A stretch of 27,066 nt of DNA from Hamiltosporidium magnivora (Eukaryota > Microsporidia > Dubosqiidae): contig PITI01000055.1 in the NCBI GenBank assembly GCA_004325065.1, forward strand, positions 1 through 27,066, read 5' to 3'. Both the position numbers and the translations under genes were made by a program. Below the pieces are notes generated by a model. That model ran no database searches. It was not told where the DNA came from and saw only the letters and a list, made by a program, of their open reading frames with translations. Below are positions 1-8,970 of the stretch, piece by piece (position 1 is the first letter of the stretch; every line of letters starts with the position of its first letter).

Positions 1-170
1 ATGACATTAACGCAGTTCTAGGTTTAGCATACATGACTGCTACCCCAACACTCCATCGGTAACCCATGCGATACCTAAGTCCCAAAGCCTTTCATTTACC
101 AGGTGTGTAGAACCTAATTAATAGGCGAGGCAGTTGCCCGGAGTTCGTTGATAATCACCAATAAATAGAT
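1..170. other. GC-richer scrap, possible retroelement untranslated-region relic
   Basis: This stretch has visibly more G and C than the AT-rich DNA that starts at about 165. No frame gives more than about 30 open codons. The longest is on the minus strand at the extreme left edge, and a second open stretch follows upstream of a stop in the same frame. It resembles in composition the island at 9296-9520. I infer that it may be a fragment of a non-LTR element's untranslated region in reverse orientation, but this rests on composition and general impression, not on an alignment. It could also be the end of an unrelated repeat cut by the window. Confidence 0.25.
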
Positions 171-194
171 AAAAAAAATAATCATTTCTTAACC

Positions 195-210
195 AATTCT
201 AAATATTAAT
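195..210 (+). repeat. 16-base motif shared by the leaders of the first two genes
   Basis: The sequence aattctaaatattaat occurs exactly here, about 47 bases before the thioredoxin ATG, and again at 993-1008, about 27 bases before the nucleotidase ATG. A 14-base version lies at 928-941. It could be a shared promoter element or simply part of the degenerate AT-rich repeat that fills 720-1010. Confidence 0.4.
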
Positions 211-247
211 ACAATTCCTAAAAAAAATATTATATTATTATTCTCCA

Positions 248-251
248 CCCC
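248..251 (+). promoter_or_regulatory. CCCC start signal of the thioredoxin gene
   Basis: Four C lie five bases before the ATG at 257, inside the nonamer tccacccct that is repeated exactly before the next gene. It matches the CCC-like signal known upstream of microsporidian start codons and supports this start. Confidence 0.6.
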
Positions 252-256
252 TTAAA

Positions 257-586
257 ATGTTAAGACACATCCAAATAGAATCCAAAGAGCAATATTTCGA
301 TATTCTCAAGAAAAACAACACAATAGGGTTTGTCAAGATGTATGCTACCTGGTGTGGCCCCTGTAATACAATGAGTAAAGAATTAGAAAGATACAGTTTA
401 CCAATTCCTGTAAATCTGTATGAAATAGATATTGATAAAGTGTCTGAACTTGCTGTTGAGTACAAAATAAGAAATATTCCTGCACTTTTGGTTGTTACAG
501 CTGAAGGTAAGCAGATAGATTTGCTGCTTGGATATAAAGATGTTAATGTATTTGAAAGTCTTGTCACCAAGCATTTGGATAAGTAG
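257..586 (+). CDS. Thioredoxin
   Basis: A 109-residue thioredoxin, the usual length for a single-domain cytosolic family member. The redox-active site WCGPC is at residues 32-36 (Cys33 and Cys36), following the central strand GFVKMYAT. The cis-proline motif IPAL has Pro75, and the last strand and helix are complete up to the stop. There is no signal peptide, so it should act in the cytosol as a disulfide reductase kept reduced by thioredoxin reductase, in peroxide defence and deoxyribonucleotide synthesis. The start is fixed by a CCCC signal five bases upstream and by the fold beginning only a few residues later. The gene stands alone. The opposite-strand open frame at 238-570 is its shadow. 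Family assignment is firm; the particular paralogue is not determined. Confidence 0.96.
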   Translation: MLRHIQIESKEQYFDILKKNNTIGFVKMYATWCGPCNTMSKELERYSLPIPVNLYEIDIDKVSELAVEYKIRNIPALLVVTAEGKQIDLLLGYKDVNVFESLVTKHLDK

Positions 587-1024
587 TAAAGTCGTGATAT
601 AGTTATTTCAGTAGTAATGTTTGTGAGGATTAGTAAAAATAATTGTTTCTTCTTCTCTTCTTTTAAATTATTTATGCATTTAAAATTTTAAAAATAATAA
701 AAATATTTAAAATATTAATTTTATAAAAAGAATAAAAGAACAAATCTTATGAAAATAAATTCAAAGATTTTATAAAAAAAGACTAAAATAAATCTTTTTA
801 AAATATTAAAAAAACACTAAAAAAATAAATCTTATTAAAATAATACTTACATATATTCTATTAAAATACAAGAATAAATCCTATTTGAATAAAAGAATAA
901 ATCTTATTTGAATAAAATTAATTCTAAAATTCTAAATATTAGTTGTAAAAATCCTATTAAAATCTTAAAATAATTCTAAAAATAATTCTACAAATTCTAA
1001 ATATTAATTATAAATAACATTCCA
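587..1024. repeat. AT-rich spacer with degenerate tandem repeats
   Basis: This spacer between the thioredoxin and nucleotidase genes has no open frame of note. A 23-base unit beginning agaataaatc is repeated head to tail at 871-893 and 894-916 with one difference. Looser versions of the same theme (aataaatctt followed by an A/T-rich tail) recur from about 725. The right end contains the leader motif at 993-1008. Confidence 0.6.
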
Positions 1025-1028
1025 CCCC
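1025..1028 (+). promoter_or_regulatory. CCCC start signal of the nucleotidase gene
   Basis: Four C six bases before the ATG at 1035, in the same tccacccct context as the thioredoxin gene. It supports this ATG as the true start. Confidence 0.6.
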
Positions 1029-1034
1029 TAATTT

Positions 1035-1706
1035 ATGTCAAGAAGTCCTTTATATCTTCCTCTTACTAAAGAGAATTCTACTGAATTATATCTACCAGGG
1101 GATATCTTAGTATTCGATATTGATAATACTTTATATTCTTCTAAATGTGGAGTAGAAAAATTAATAAAAAATAAAATTTATGAATTTGCACGGACACTGA
1201 ATATAAAAGAAGAGGAGATTAAAGAGATAGCAGGGGAATATACTAAGAAGTATGGATTAGCATTGAAAGGATTTATATTGCATCATGATGTAGATCCTCT
1301 CAGATTTAATGAGTTAGTGGATGAAAGTGTAGAACTTGGTAAATATTTAGAAGAAGATAGAAAATTGAAAGATTTTCTTAATAATATAAATTTACATAAA
1401 ATATGTTTTACGAATGCGTCTAAGGTACACGCACAGCGTGTGTTGAGGTGTTTGGGTGTTGAAGAGTGTTTTGAGTGTATTTTTTACTGTGACTATGGTA
1501 TTAAAGATTTTGTGTGTAAACCAGAACATTTTAGTTATAAAGTATTGGAAAAAACTTTGAAAAAAAAACCGCATGAAATATATTTTTATGATGATTTAGA
1601 AACTAATGTAATTTGTTCTAAAAAGAATGGATGGAATGGTTTTTTAATTAAGGATGATATGTATGACGTTGTGTCTAAGAGTTTAGAAGATAAGGAGTGT
1701 AGGTGA
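1035..1706 (+). CDS. HAD-family pyrimidine 5'-nucleotidase, SDT1/PHM8 type
   Basis: A 223-residue haloacid-dehalogenase hydrolase. Motif I is FDIDNT with nucleophile Asp28 and acid Asp30, motif II is FTNAS with Thr126, the motif III lysine is Lys162 in CKPEHF, and motif IV is the acidic pair Asp186-Asp187. The cap helices carry the YxxxYGLAxxG signature (around residues 69-79), and the YCDYG segment (151-155) before CKP is also typical of yeast Sdt1 and Phm8 and related pyrimidine 5'-nucleotidases. Family members remove phosphate from UMP, CMP or lysophosphatidate; the substrate here is inferred, not shown. No signal peptide is visible, so it is probably cytosolic. It is complete and of normal length. 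An AATAAA lies three bases after the stop. The role would be recycling or clearing nucleotides taken from the host. Confidence 0.93.
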   Translation: MSRSPLYLPLTKENSTELYLPGDILVFDIDNTLYSSKCGVEKLIKNKIYEFARTLNIKEEEIKEIAGEYTKKYGLALKGFILHHDVDPLRFNELVDESVELGKYLEEDRKLKDFLNNINLHKICFTNASKVHAQRVLRCLGVEECFECIFYCDYGIKDFVCKPEHFSYKVLEKTLKKKPHEIYFYDDLETNVICSKKNGWNGFLIKDDMYDVVSKSLEDKECR

Positions 1707-2532
1707 TTAATAAAATGGTGATTTAAAATGATTGTTATAACATAGTATTGTATTTTATGGTATTGGTGGTTTTTATAACTGATTATTAATTTTTAATAAT
1801 TTTAATTTAATTAAATAATATTGTTTTATAATTCTGTTTTTTTTAATTTCTTGTTTTTTTTAATACGGATTTATTTTAATTCTACTGTCTATTTGATTAA
1901 AGATTTTGTTTTTTAATTCTGCTGTTTAATTTTGTTTTTTAATTCAGTTTTTTTTTAATACTAATTTATTTTCATTCTACAGTTTATTTAATCAAAGATT
2001 TTGTTTTTATTTCTTGTTTTGACATTTTAATTTAAAGAATTTCTATTTTGCGTTCGAAAAAAATTTAATTGATTTTTTTGAGTTTTACATTTTTGACAGA
2101 AATGAAGTCATAAGTAAGAAATTGGTTAATATTTATAATAAAAATTGAAAAATTTTATTGATAGGTTATTGACATCTATGTTATATTGATAGTTTATTGA
2201 TATATATTAGATTGATATATATTATATTGATAAATTATTGATATATTTATTTGATCGATAGATTGTTGATATATTGATATATACATAGATAGACAATATA
2301 AAAATATTTAATTAGATACTTAGATAACTGGATACGGTTTTAGACAAACAGATTTATTTCTATTGCATATTTATTAGATTATAAAGAACATGTCAACTTA
2401 CAAATCATCAATAAATTTATAAAAATGATATATCGAAATTGCATAAATCAAGTACTAATATAGCAGTATTTTGTTTATGCATAATAAGTAAATTATAAAT
2501 TTCTTTTCAATATTAAAAAATGTAAAACAATA
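1707..2532. repeat. AT-rich spacer with a 95-base-period direct repeat and a TTGATATAT-like tract
   Basis: No gene is visible. A roughly 50-base block starting taatac is present at 1861-1912 and again, diverged, at 1956-2008; both copies end in agattttgttttt. From about 2150 to 2285 the sequence is a degenerate microsatellite built on ttgatatat. The final 100 bases lead into the hydrolase gene without a clear signal other than the CCCC before the ATG. Confidence 0.55.
1709..1714 (+). terminator. AATAAA polyadenylation signal after the nucleotidase
   Basis: A canonical AATAAA begins three bases after the TGA at 1704-1706. Such signals very close to, or overlapping, the stop codon are common in microsporidia. 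Confidence 0.4.
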
Positions 2533-2536
2533 CCCC
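2533..2536 (+). promoter_or_regulatory. CCCC start signal of the hydrolase gene
   Basis: Four C end one base before the ATG at 2538. Spacing is shorter than in the two preceding genes, but the signal is the only C run in this leader. Confidence 0.55.
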
Positions 2537-2537
2537 A

Positions 2538-4013
2538 ATGAAATTCAACACATTATATATTACAATGCCTTTATTGTTAGGACTTATCGGTGTGCGTTTG
2601 ACTGTCTTGTTTGTATTATTTTATCTTTACGTCTGTAAAAAACCTTCGGTTTTTTATGTTAAGACAGCCAGAAATTTTTTTATTTATGAAAATACACCTT
2701 CCTTAAGCAGAAGGTTTTATCCTTTTATTTTAGGGTTTACACCTCATGTTCAGTCATTTTTTGGTGGAATCAGAAGTAAAGGAAGAAATCCTGATCAGTG
2801 TCTTAAAATCAAAGCTAAGGATGGTTGTATTTTAACCGTAGATGTTTTTGAACCAACTAATAACAACCCTTATTATACTAGTAAGGAGTGGGGTGTTAAT
2901 TATAAAGGTGAGGACATAGGTGTTAATAATAAGGGTACGAAGGAAAAGGGTGTTAATAACAGTACCAATGAACAACAGAGTTTTAATAAGGGTACAACTA
3001 ACTTACACCTTCTTATTAACAGTACTAATACACAACACCCTGTTAGTACCAGTACTGATGAACAACACCTTGTTAATAAGACACCATATAAACAACACCC
3101 TGTTAGTACCAGTACTGATGAACAACACCTTGTTAATAACACACCATATAAACAACACCCCTTTAATGACAATGAAAATTCCCTTTTAAATATAAAACCC
3201 TTTAATTACTATGATTCTTCAATACCAAATAACGTTATATTAGTCCATGGATTTAATGGGTCTTCATATACGAGTTATATAAGAAATTTAGCTTTACATC
3301 TGAGTAACGAAAATTTCAGAGTTTTTGGGTTTAATGCACGTGGAGTGACAAATTTATTAGAATCGACGACTTTCTTTCATATTGGATGGACAGAAGACTT
3401 ACATGTATTAGTAAATTACATTATAGACAATTATACCGGATATATATCAATAATAGGATTTAGTTTGGGTGGTGCATGGACAGTAAAAATAAGCAGTGAA
3501 ATAACCAATCCTCGTTTCAAATGTGGAGTAGCAGTGAGTGTTCCTCTAGATTTTATAAAAATTAAAGAATATATGTTAAAACCTGTACAAAGAAAATTAT
3601 ACAATCGAATGCTTACAAACAAATTCAAGCAATATTTTATTAAAAATTGGAAAGTTTTTGAAAAGGAAAAATTTAAAATGAAAGATTTATTGAAGTGTCA
3701 AACCATTCAAGATATTGATTTGTATTTTACAAGCAAAGTTTTTAAATTTAAAGATTTAGAAAGTTATTATGAGGATTTCTCTGGTAAAAAATTTATACCT
3801 AAAATTAAAATACCGTTTATGATTTTAAATAGTGTCGATGATCCGTTGATACCCGAATTTTCTATTCCAAAGAAAAAATGCGAGGAAAATGAAAATATCT
3901 TTCTTGTTTTGTTTTCTAAGGGAGGACACGTTGGTTTTTTGGGTAATAATTTTTATAAAACTTACACTGAAGAAGTCGTAGTAGAATTTTTAAAAGCAGT
4001 TCATGAAAGTTAA
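2538..4013 (+). CDS. Membrane-anchored alpha/beta hydrolase, YheT/ABHD1-3 type
   Basis: A 491-residue protein. Residues about 8-33 form one hydrophobic membrane anchor. The oxyanion motif LVHGF is at 235-239, the nucleophile elbow GFSLGG has Ser309, the acid is in NSVDDPLIP (Asp434 or Asp435), and the catalytic His464 lies in GGHVGFL. The FNARG motif and the TEDLHVLVNYI segment match the YheT/ABHD1-3/yeast EHT1-EEB1 group, whose members act as medium-chain ester hydrolases, acyltransferases or phospholipases. The exact substrate is unknown; membrane lipid or fatty-ester hydrolysis is inferred. Residues about 105-228, between the N-terminal strands and the oxyanion motif, are a low-complexity Asn/Thr/Gln/Ser insert that the family usually lacks. 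It contains a near-perfect 20-residue duplication. The catalytic core on both sides is intact, so the insert is probably a surface loop. Confidence 0.92.
   Translation: MKFNTLYITMPLLLGLIGVRLTVLFVLFYLYVCKKPSVFYVKTARNFFIYENTPSLSRRFYPFILGFTPHVQSFFGGIRSKGRNPDQCLKIKAKDGCILTVDVFEPTNNNPYYTSKEWGVNYKGEDIGVNNKGTKEKGVNNSTNEQQSFNKGTTNLHLLINSTNTQHPVSTSTDEQHLVNKTPYKQHPVSTSTDEQHLVNNTPYKQHPFNDNENSLLNIKPFNYYDSSIPNNVILVHGFNGSSYTSYIRNLALHLSNENFRVFGFNARGVTNLLESTTFFHIGWTEDLHVLVNYIIDNYTGYISIIGFSLGGAWTVKISSEITNPRFKCGVAVSVPLDFIKIKEYMLKPVQRKLYNRMLTNKFKQYFIKNWKVFEKEKFKMKDLLKCQTIQDIDLYFTSKVFKFKDLESYYEDFSGKKFIPKIKIPFMILNSVDDPLIPEFSIPKKKCEENENIFLVLFSKGGHVGFLGNNFYKTYTEEVVVEFLKAVHES
3039..3158 (+). repeat. In-frame 60-base tandem duplication inside the hydrolase gene
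   Basis: Two 60-base copies lie head to tail and differ by one base (G at 3080, C at 3140), which changes one Lys to Asn. They encode residues 168-187 and 188-207. Each unit is itself two related 30-base halves beginning with codons for Gln-His. More diverged halves lie just upstream, in about 2970-3038. The near identity suggests a recent slippage or unequal exchange event. Confidence 0.9.
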
Positions 4014-5123
4014 AAAATTAATATTTGATTTTAACTGATTTATTGATATCAATATAAATTTGTTTTATTGACATATTTATCTGATATTATTATGGCTTTC
4101 TTATATTTATTGATGTCAATATAAATTTGTTCTTTTGACATATTTTTTAAATAAAGTTTTAATTTAAAATATTTGTTTTACCCTTGGAATGTTGAAATAA
4201 ATGTTTATTTATGCATAAGAATAGAGAAGGATGGAATTTGAAAATTAGGATATATTGATAAATATTCTTTATAATAGACCTGATATATTTATTTTACATA
4301 AGAAATGATTAAATTCATTTTTTAAAATTAATATTTATAAAAAAATTTTAATAATAGACCTGATATATTTATTTTAGATTAGAAATTTAATAAGATTGTC
4401 TTTGTGAAGTAAAAAGTATATTTTTAGTCTGTGTAGGTCTACAGATTATAAATTATTTTTTTACCAAGAAAATATTCTTAAGAAATTCAGTGATAAATAA
4501 TTCTTTTGAATTATTTTTTAGTTTATTTTATGTAAGATACTCTTATTTAGAGGCATATATTCAGTCTATAGTACTCAAAAAGATATTTGATTTCTTCTTT
4601 TTTAAAGAGAAATTATAGATTTTTAAATTTCATGTCAAGAACCTGTAACATAATTACGGTTCCTAAGTGGAATGATTATATATTTATATTCTATCCGTGT
4701 AGTTAAAATATTGCTAAAAATTTTAATGGGGAATGAAATGAGTGAAATTGAAAATTTTATTTTAATTTTTGTTATTAAATTAGTATATAAATAGTTTATC
4801 TTCTTATTTCTTAATTCCGTATATTGAAATGGTTATTAATTTGGTGTAGAATATATTTCTTTTTTCATTCATCTTCGGTTTTATTAAAACAGATTAAATG
4901 ATGAATTTATTTCTTCATCTTTTTTAGTTTGAAGATTTTTTAAATCAAATTAATGATTTGTAGTTTGGAACGCTGAAAAAAAGAGAAAATAAAATTATTT
5001 TAGCGAAATTTTTTAAAACAAATTTGTATTCTGAAATAAACTGATTATTTTATCAAAATTTTGTTTAGAATTATTTTTTTAAAAAAATATACAATTTCTT
5101 ATAAAATATTTTATATATTTACA
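4014..5123. repeat. Spacer with two pairs of direct repeats
   Basis: No credible gene is present; the longest ATG frame I followed, from 4726, is about 20 codons. A block of about 40 bases beginning tattgat is repeated at 4041-4080 and 4108-4147 with a few differences. An exact 26-base block beginning ataatagacc is repeated at 4271-4296 and 4351-4376, 80 bases apart. The remainder is AT-rich leader DNA of the phosphatase gene. Confidence 0.65.
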
Positions 5124-5126
5124 CCC
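5124..5126 (+). promoter_or_regulatory. CCC signal upstream of the FCP1-like gene
   Basis: CCC lies 22 bases before the ATG at 5149, farther than in the other genes. It is the only C run in the last 100 bases of the leader. The longer spacing makes its role less certain. Confidence 0.35.
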
Positions 5127-5148
5127 ATTAAATCACTTCATTTCGTAA

Positions 5149-6276
5149 ATGTTACCACCTGAATGCTCTCATTCTATACGTCTTGGTAATTTATGTGTTA
5201 ATTGTGGTAAGGAGGTTCCGAATACTGAACTGTACTCAACGCTTTACACAAATTCTTTTTTAAAAGCAACAAAAAAAGGAATTAAAAAAATTACAGAGAA
5301 ACACACAACAGAAATGTTAAAAAGTAAAAAACTTGCTTTGGTTATTGATATTGATCAGACAATATTACATGCATGTCCTGGACATGTAATGTTTGGAAGT
5401 ATTTTACCTGAAATTCATCACATATTTGTTAATAGTTCACCGATTACCATAAAACTTCGTCCGAATTTAGATTTATTTCTTTCTTCTCTTTCAAAAATAT
5501 ATATTTTACATATTTATACACTTGGAACCCGGGAATATGCAAACAAAATATTGGAATTAATTGATCCTTCTTCATTTTTATTTTCAAATCGAGTTATGAC
5601 AAGATCTGAGTCGGATTCTACGTATAAAGATATTCAAAAAATATTTACTTCTAATAAATTACATACAGTTATTATTGATGACAGAGCAGATGTATGGAAT
5701 TATTGCAATAATTTGTTTTTAATACGACCATACAAATATTTTGAGTATGGAGATATTAATGAACCGATTTCTGTTTCTACGATTCCTGATACTTCAGTAG
5801 AAAGCAATACAGAGATAAATTTGTCGACAAATAAAATTTTAGAACTAAAGAATAAAATTGAACAGAATTCATTTGTTTCATTTCAAGAAAAAGACAAGGA
5901 TTTGTTTTTAATTTTAAATATTCTTAAAAAAATACACAAAAAATTCTTTTTTAACTGTAAAAAAGATGTCAGAAAGATAATAAAAAAGTATAGAAATAAA
6001 GTTTTTGGTGGCACAAATATTCATCTTTGTTTTAATAATTTGGAATTCAAAAATTTTATAGAAATATTGGTAGAATTTTATGGAGGAAAATGTGTAGATT
6101 TAAGAAGTGCAAATATTGTTGTTGGAAACAATGGATTAGATTATAAATGGATATTTGAGAGTATTTTTTGTTATAGAATGGTTGATTATGATAAATATAA
6201 GAGTGATACTGTAAGTAATAGAAAGTGTTCTTGCAATGATTGGGAAGAAGAAATAGATAAAGAATTTGATTTTTAA
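5149..6276 (+). CDS. FCP1-like RNA polymerase II CTD phosphatase
   Basis: A 375-residue protein with the full FCP1 layout in reduced form. An N-terminal C-x-H ... C-x2-C cluster (Cys6, His8, Cys16, Cys19) resembles the zinc-like motif ahead of FCP1 catalytic domains. The FCP homology domain follows, with the DxDxT nucleophile motif VIDIDQT (Asp67, Asp69, Thr71), the YTLGTREYA block at 123-131 and the IIDDRADVW metal-binding block at 175-183. A BRCT domain occupies about 283-345, with its conserved tryptophan at 334. The tail is acidic (EEEIDKEFDF). The enzyme should remove phosphate from the heptad repeats of the polymerase largest subunit, recycling it after transcription, and act in the nucleus. 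The protein is about half the length of yeast Fcp1, as expected for compact microsporidian proteins. No CTD-binding extension is visible. Confidence 0.95.
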   Translation: MLPPECSHSIRLGNLCVNCGKEVPNTELYSTLYTNSFLKATKKGIKKITEKHTTEMLKSKKLALVIDIDQTILHACPGHVMFGSILPEIHHIFVNSSPITIKLRPNLDLFLSSLSKIYILHIYTLGTREYANKILELIDPSSFLFSNRVMTRSESDSTYKDIQKIFTSNKLHTVIIDDRADVWNYCNNLFLIRPYKYFEYGDINEPISVSTIPDTSVESNTEINLSTNKILELKNKIEQNSFVSFQEKDKDLFLILNILKKIHKKFFFNCKKDVRKIIKKYRNKVFGGTNIHLCFNNLEFKNFIEILVEFYGGKCVDLRSANIVVGNNGLDYKWIFESIFCYRMVDYDKYKSDTVSNRKCSCNDWEEEIDKEFDF

Positions 6277-6733
6277 AAACCATCTGTAATTTAATAAATT
6301 CTTCTTTAAATGAATTTTCTTTGTTGTAAAAATATTTTTTTTAGAAATTTAATTTGTAATTTTAGTTTATGAATGAGTTTATTAATAAATTTTATACTCA
6401 GGGATTATTAAATGAGCATAAATTGAATAAATATTTAATAAGAAATGCCAATAAGGTAAATAATTCCCCATAATTGAAATTCGGATTATAATATATGCCA
6501 ATATTTATATTATAGTTCTATTATTATTGGAACATGAGCATAAAGAAGAAATTTGACAGCGAAAATATAAAAAATGAAAAGACTTAAATCGATCTAAAAT
6601 ATTCAAAGCAAGAAAGTATGTGTATAGATTTATTAACGCTATTCGAGGGACCACCAACTTAACCGATCATTTAACAACATACACTTTTTATTGCGTAAAA
6701 ATTGTCAGTCTGGTCTAGTCTACTTGTTTGTAA
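6277..6733. other. Spacer leading into the retroelement relic
   Basis: An AATAAA at 6293-6298 probably ends the phosphatase transcript. A short open frame from the ATG at 6369 to the TAA at 6471-6473 (34 codons) and another from about 6533 to 6585 are present. Neither has a CCC signal or a recognisable product. They may be the far left edge of the decayed element that follows. Confidence 0.35.
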
Positions 6734-7113
6734 TCATACATTCGTTCTTTTACTCTGATTCATCTGCGTGTAGACGAGTCAACAGTATATAATATTAATG
6801 CTGATTACATTCCAAAGGGAAACAGCCTGATAGTTTTACACTAAATACTTGATTCTGTCCTGGCTGTGACTAATAAAAGCCTCGCGCTGGAAGTGCAGAA
6901 GATATTTAAGAGACTGCCAAGAAACAGATATTCTGGAATTCCTGGGTACTATAATATGAAACTTTGCTGTGCTGTTGATATCGAGGTATTAAAAAAATTA
7001 ACAAAAAAAAATGGAGACCGAAAATAAAATTAGGTAAAATGAGAACTAATGTGATTGCATCGAAACCTTTCACACCGAGAAATTTTCTTCGCCCGACACT
7101 AATGAAAGCATAA
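6734..7113 (+). pseudogene. Broken reading frame in the left part of the retroelement relic
   Basis: One frame stays open from 6734 to 7024 (97 codons) except for a single TAA at 6842-6844, which is long for such AT-rich DNA. A run of nine A at 7002-7010 then appears to shift the frame, because the next frame begins with a Trp-Arg-Pro stretch at 7012 and stays open to 7111. No known motif is recognisable. Position upstream of the reverse-transcriptase blocks suggests the N-terminal part of the element's protein, but it could be a separate broken gene. Confidence 0.4.
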
Positions 7114-7950
7114 ACCTAAGAGATTGGTTTTATAATATTATCAAAGAAATCTCGAATATCAAAATATTAGATATAGATGTCTAAACTTGAAATTTGATAA
7201 TAAACAGGTTGATAGCAAGGTTTTGAACTAAATAGATTGATTACTTTGAACTTGCCGAACAGCATAAAAGAAATGCTATAACTGAAGCAGGGGGGATTAT
7301 ACGGTGCGTTAGGTATGCTATGACGAGTTAACACGTAAATAGAAACCTTAATAACTCGGAAGGAAAGTATAGAGAGTGAAATCTCGCAGTTTGACTCTTT
7401 AGGATCTCTTTAAGAAAGCCTATAGACAAAAAACTCGACGATTCAATGACACAATTACATAATAAAAACCGGAAGAGATTTTAATTTGAACTTTGGCAGT
7501 GTAACTAATCTTACGAGTCTTCAGTTGAGAAGAAAAGGACTTTTAATGTCTAATGGAAACAAATTACAATGTATAGAAGTTAAAAACATTTCAAAGAAAG
7601 AATCGTAATCTTGAACTATTCATGGAGGAATTTAGGCGTCGGTCTTCTATGCATGAATATCGTGAGCATATGGTTATTTTGATTTAACTATAAGTTTTTA
7701 GCCTTTATTGTAAAAGAAATTCTAGGTTTTTTCGTATGATAAGTATTTGATGCTTTTAAATCAGGTATCCATCGAACACAGTCTATTCACTGACGAGTTC
7801 TAGAAATTTTCATTTGGCTTCTTAATGGCGGAGATGAAAGCATATAAAATCTTATGATCCAAAATCTTATAAGCCTTTATATACTATTTGATATGTGAAA
7901 ATAAGTTTTAGAAGGAACGACACGGTTAGACCTATATAATTACGATGCTT

Positions 7951-8970
7951 CGTATTCTATTTCTTAAAGACCCATTAAAAAGGGTTCTGCGTATAGAGAA
8001 ATTGGCTGTATTTCGAATTTCTACCTGCTGACGACAAAGTATGTTACAAAGATCGTTCAGTTTAAACACTAAAGACGAATTAAACTATCAGATATTAATT
8101 TTTAACGTGGGGGTGTATGGAAAGACGAATAGAAGCTCACTTAAATGTTTCTCGTAATGAAGAATGAATTAAAACCTATAAAGTATCAAAATCGAAGCCA
8201 AAAAAGGCTTATGCTTGAACTTATCATGCTTATTAAACACACTAACTTTTAAACTTATGTTTAACTGGTTTAATTATGAAATTTATCTATGAAAAATCTA
8301 AAAAAAGAAAATTTTTATATCAGAGGACCAGCAAGTATCTGAACAACAAGACTAGAAGAAAAATATTACAAATAAATGATTTGCCACCATTGTTTTTCGA
8401 GGTTATTTATGGATCAATTAAGCCGAAATCTGGATGAAAAATAGCTAAGGTGACAATACAAAAACATTCGGAATCATCGTCGAATAATCTTCTCTCTTTT
8501 ATTGATGATCTCAAGCTTCTTGTAAGAAAGAGAACGATTAAAACAGATTACTAAGAGGTAAAAAGGCCCAAAACAACATAGAATATTAAATTTACACCGA
8601 GAATTTTCTCATAAAGAAACTGTGTGGCTAAGAGTATGCCCATTTTTTGAAAAAATAGACGATGGATCATAAATCTGAACATTCGGGTTTTTTTGATGAA
8701 GGTCAGATCAAACATATAGACGAGTATAGAAATCTGCCGAACAAAATTTAACAGCGGGAATTTTGTCAAACCATTAATCAAAAAGCAATATCATAAGAAA
8801 CTATCATACATGTGAATTTTTGTTAAAATGATCGTACTTCTTAAGTCAGATGATGCTTTAAGTACAGTTTTTATAAAAAAATAAGCGTTAATTTCTTTAA
8901 AAATGTATAGATTGTTTTTATCACTCGCGAACATCACTTGAGAGATGCTTAACATAGATTGAACTTTGAA
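7951..8970 (+). pseudogene. Reverse-transcriptase domain remains
   Basis: This is the most readable part of the element. The stretch 7951-8100 carries the LKDPLKR and FRISTC blocks in one frame with a stop straight after the cysteine. The frame then shifts before 8109. The catalytic pair Asp-Asp at 8504-8509 is intact within FIDDLKLL. An in-frame TAA follows about 15 codons later. The HHLRDA block at 8932-8949 is followed directly by a TAA. Spacing from the FRISTC block to the catalytic box is about 160 codons and from there to the HH block about 140 codons, close to what R4/Dong-type proteins show. The minus-strand open frame at 8551-8781 is a shadow of it. Confidence 0.7.

Noticed and set aside
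238..570. Minus-strand open frame of 110 codons over the thioredoxin gene
   Set aside because: It is the reverse shadow of a clear thioredoxin with an intact active site, and has no start signal or recognisable product.
841..1010. Possible CRISPR-like array
   Set aside because: The units are degenerate, directly adjacent and without unique spacers, and the genome is eukaryotic in character.
2900..3189. Open frames on both strands over the hydrolase insert
   Set aside because: They are produced by the tandem repeat read in other frames. The hydrolase frame carries catalytic motifs on both sides of the insert.
8551..8781. Minus-strand open frame of 76 codons
   Set aside because: It lies opposite the decayed reverse transcriptase and has no motif or CCC signal.
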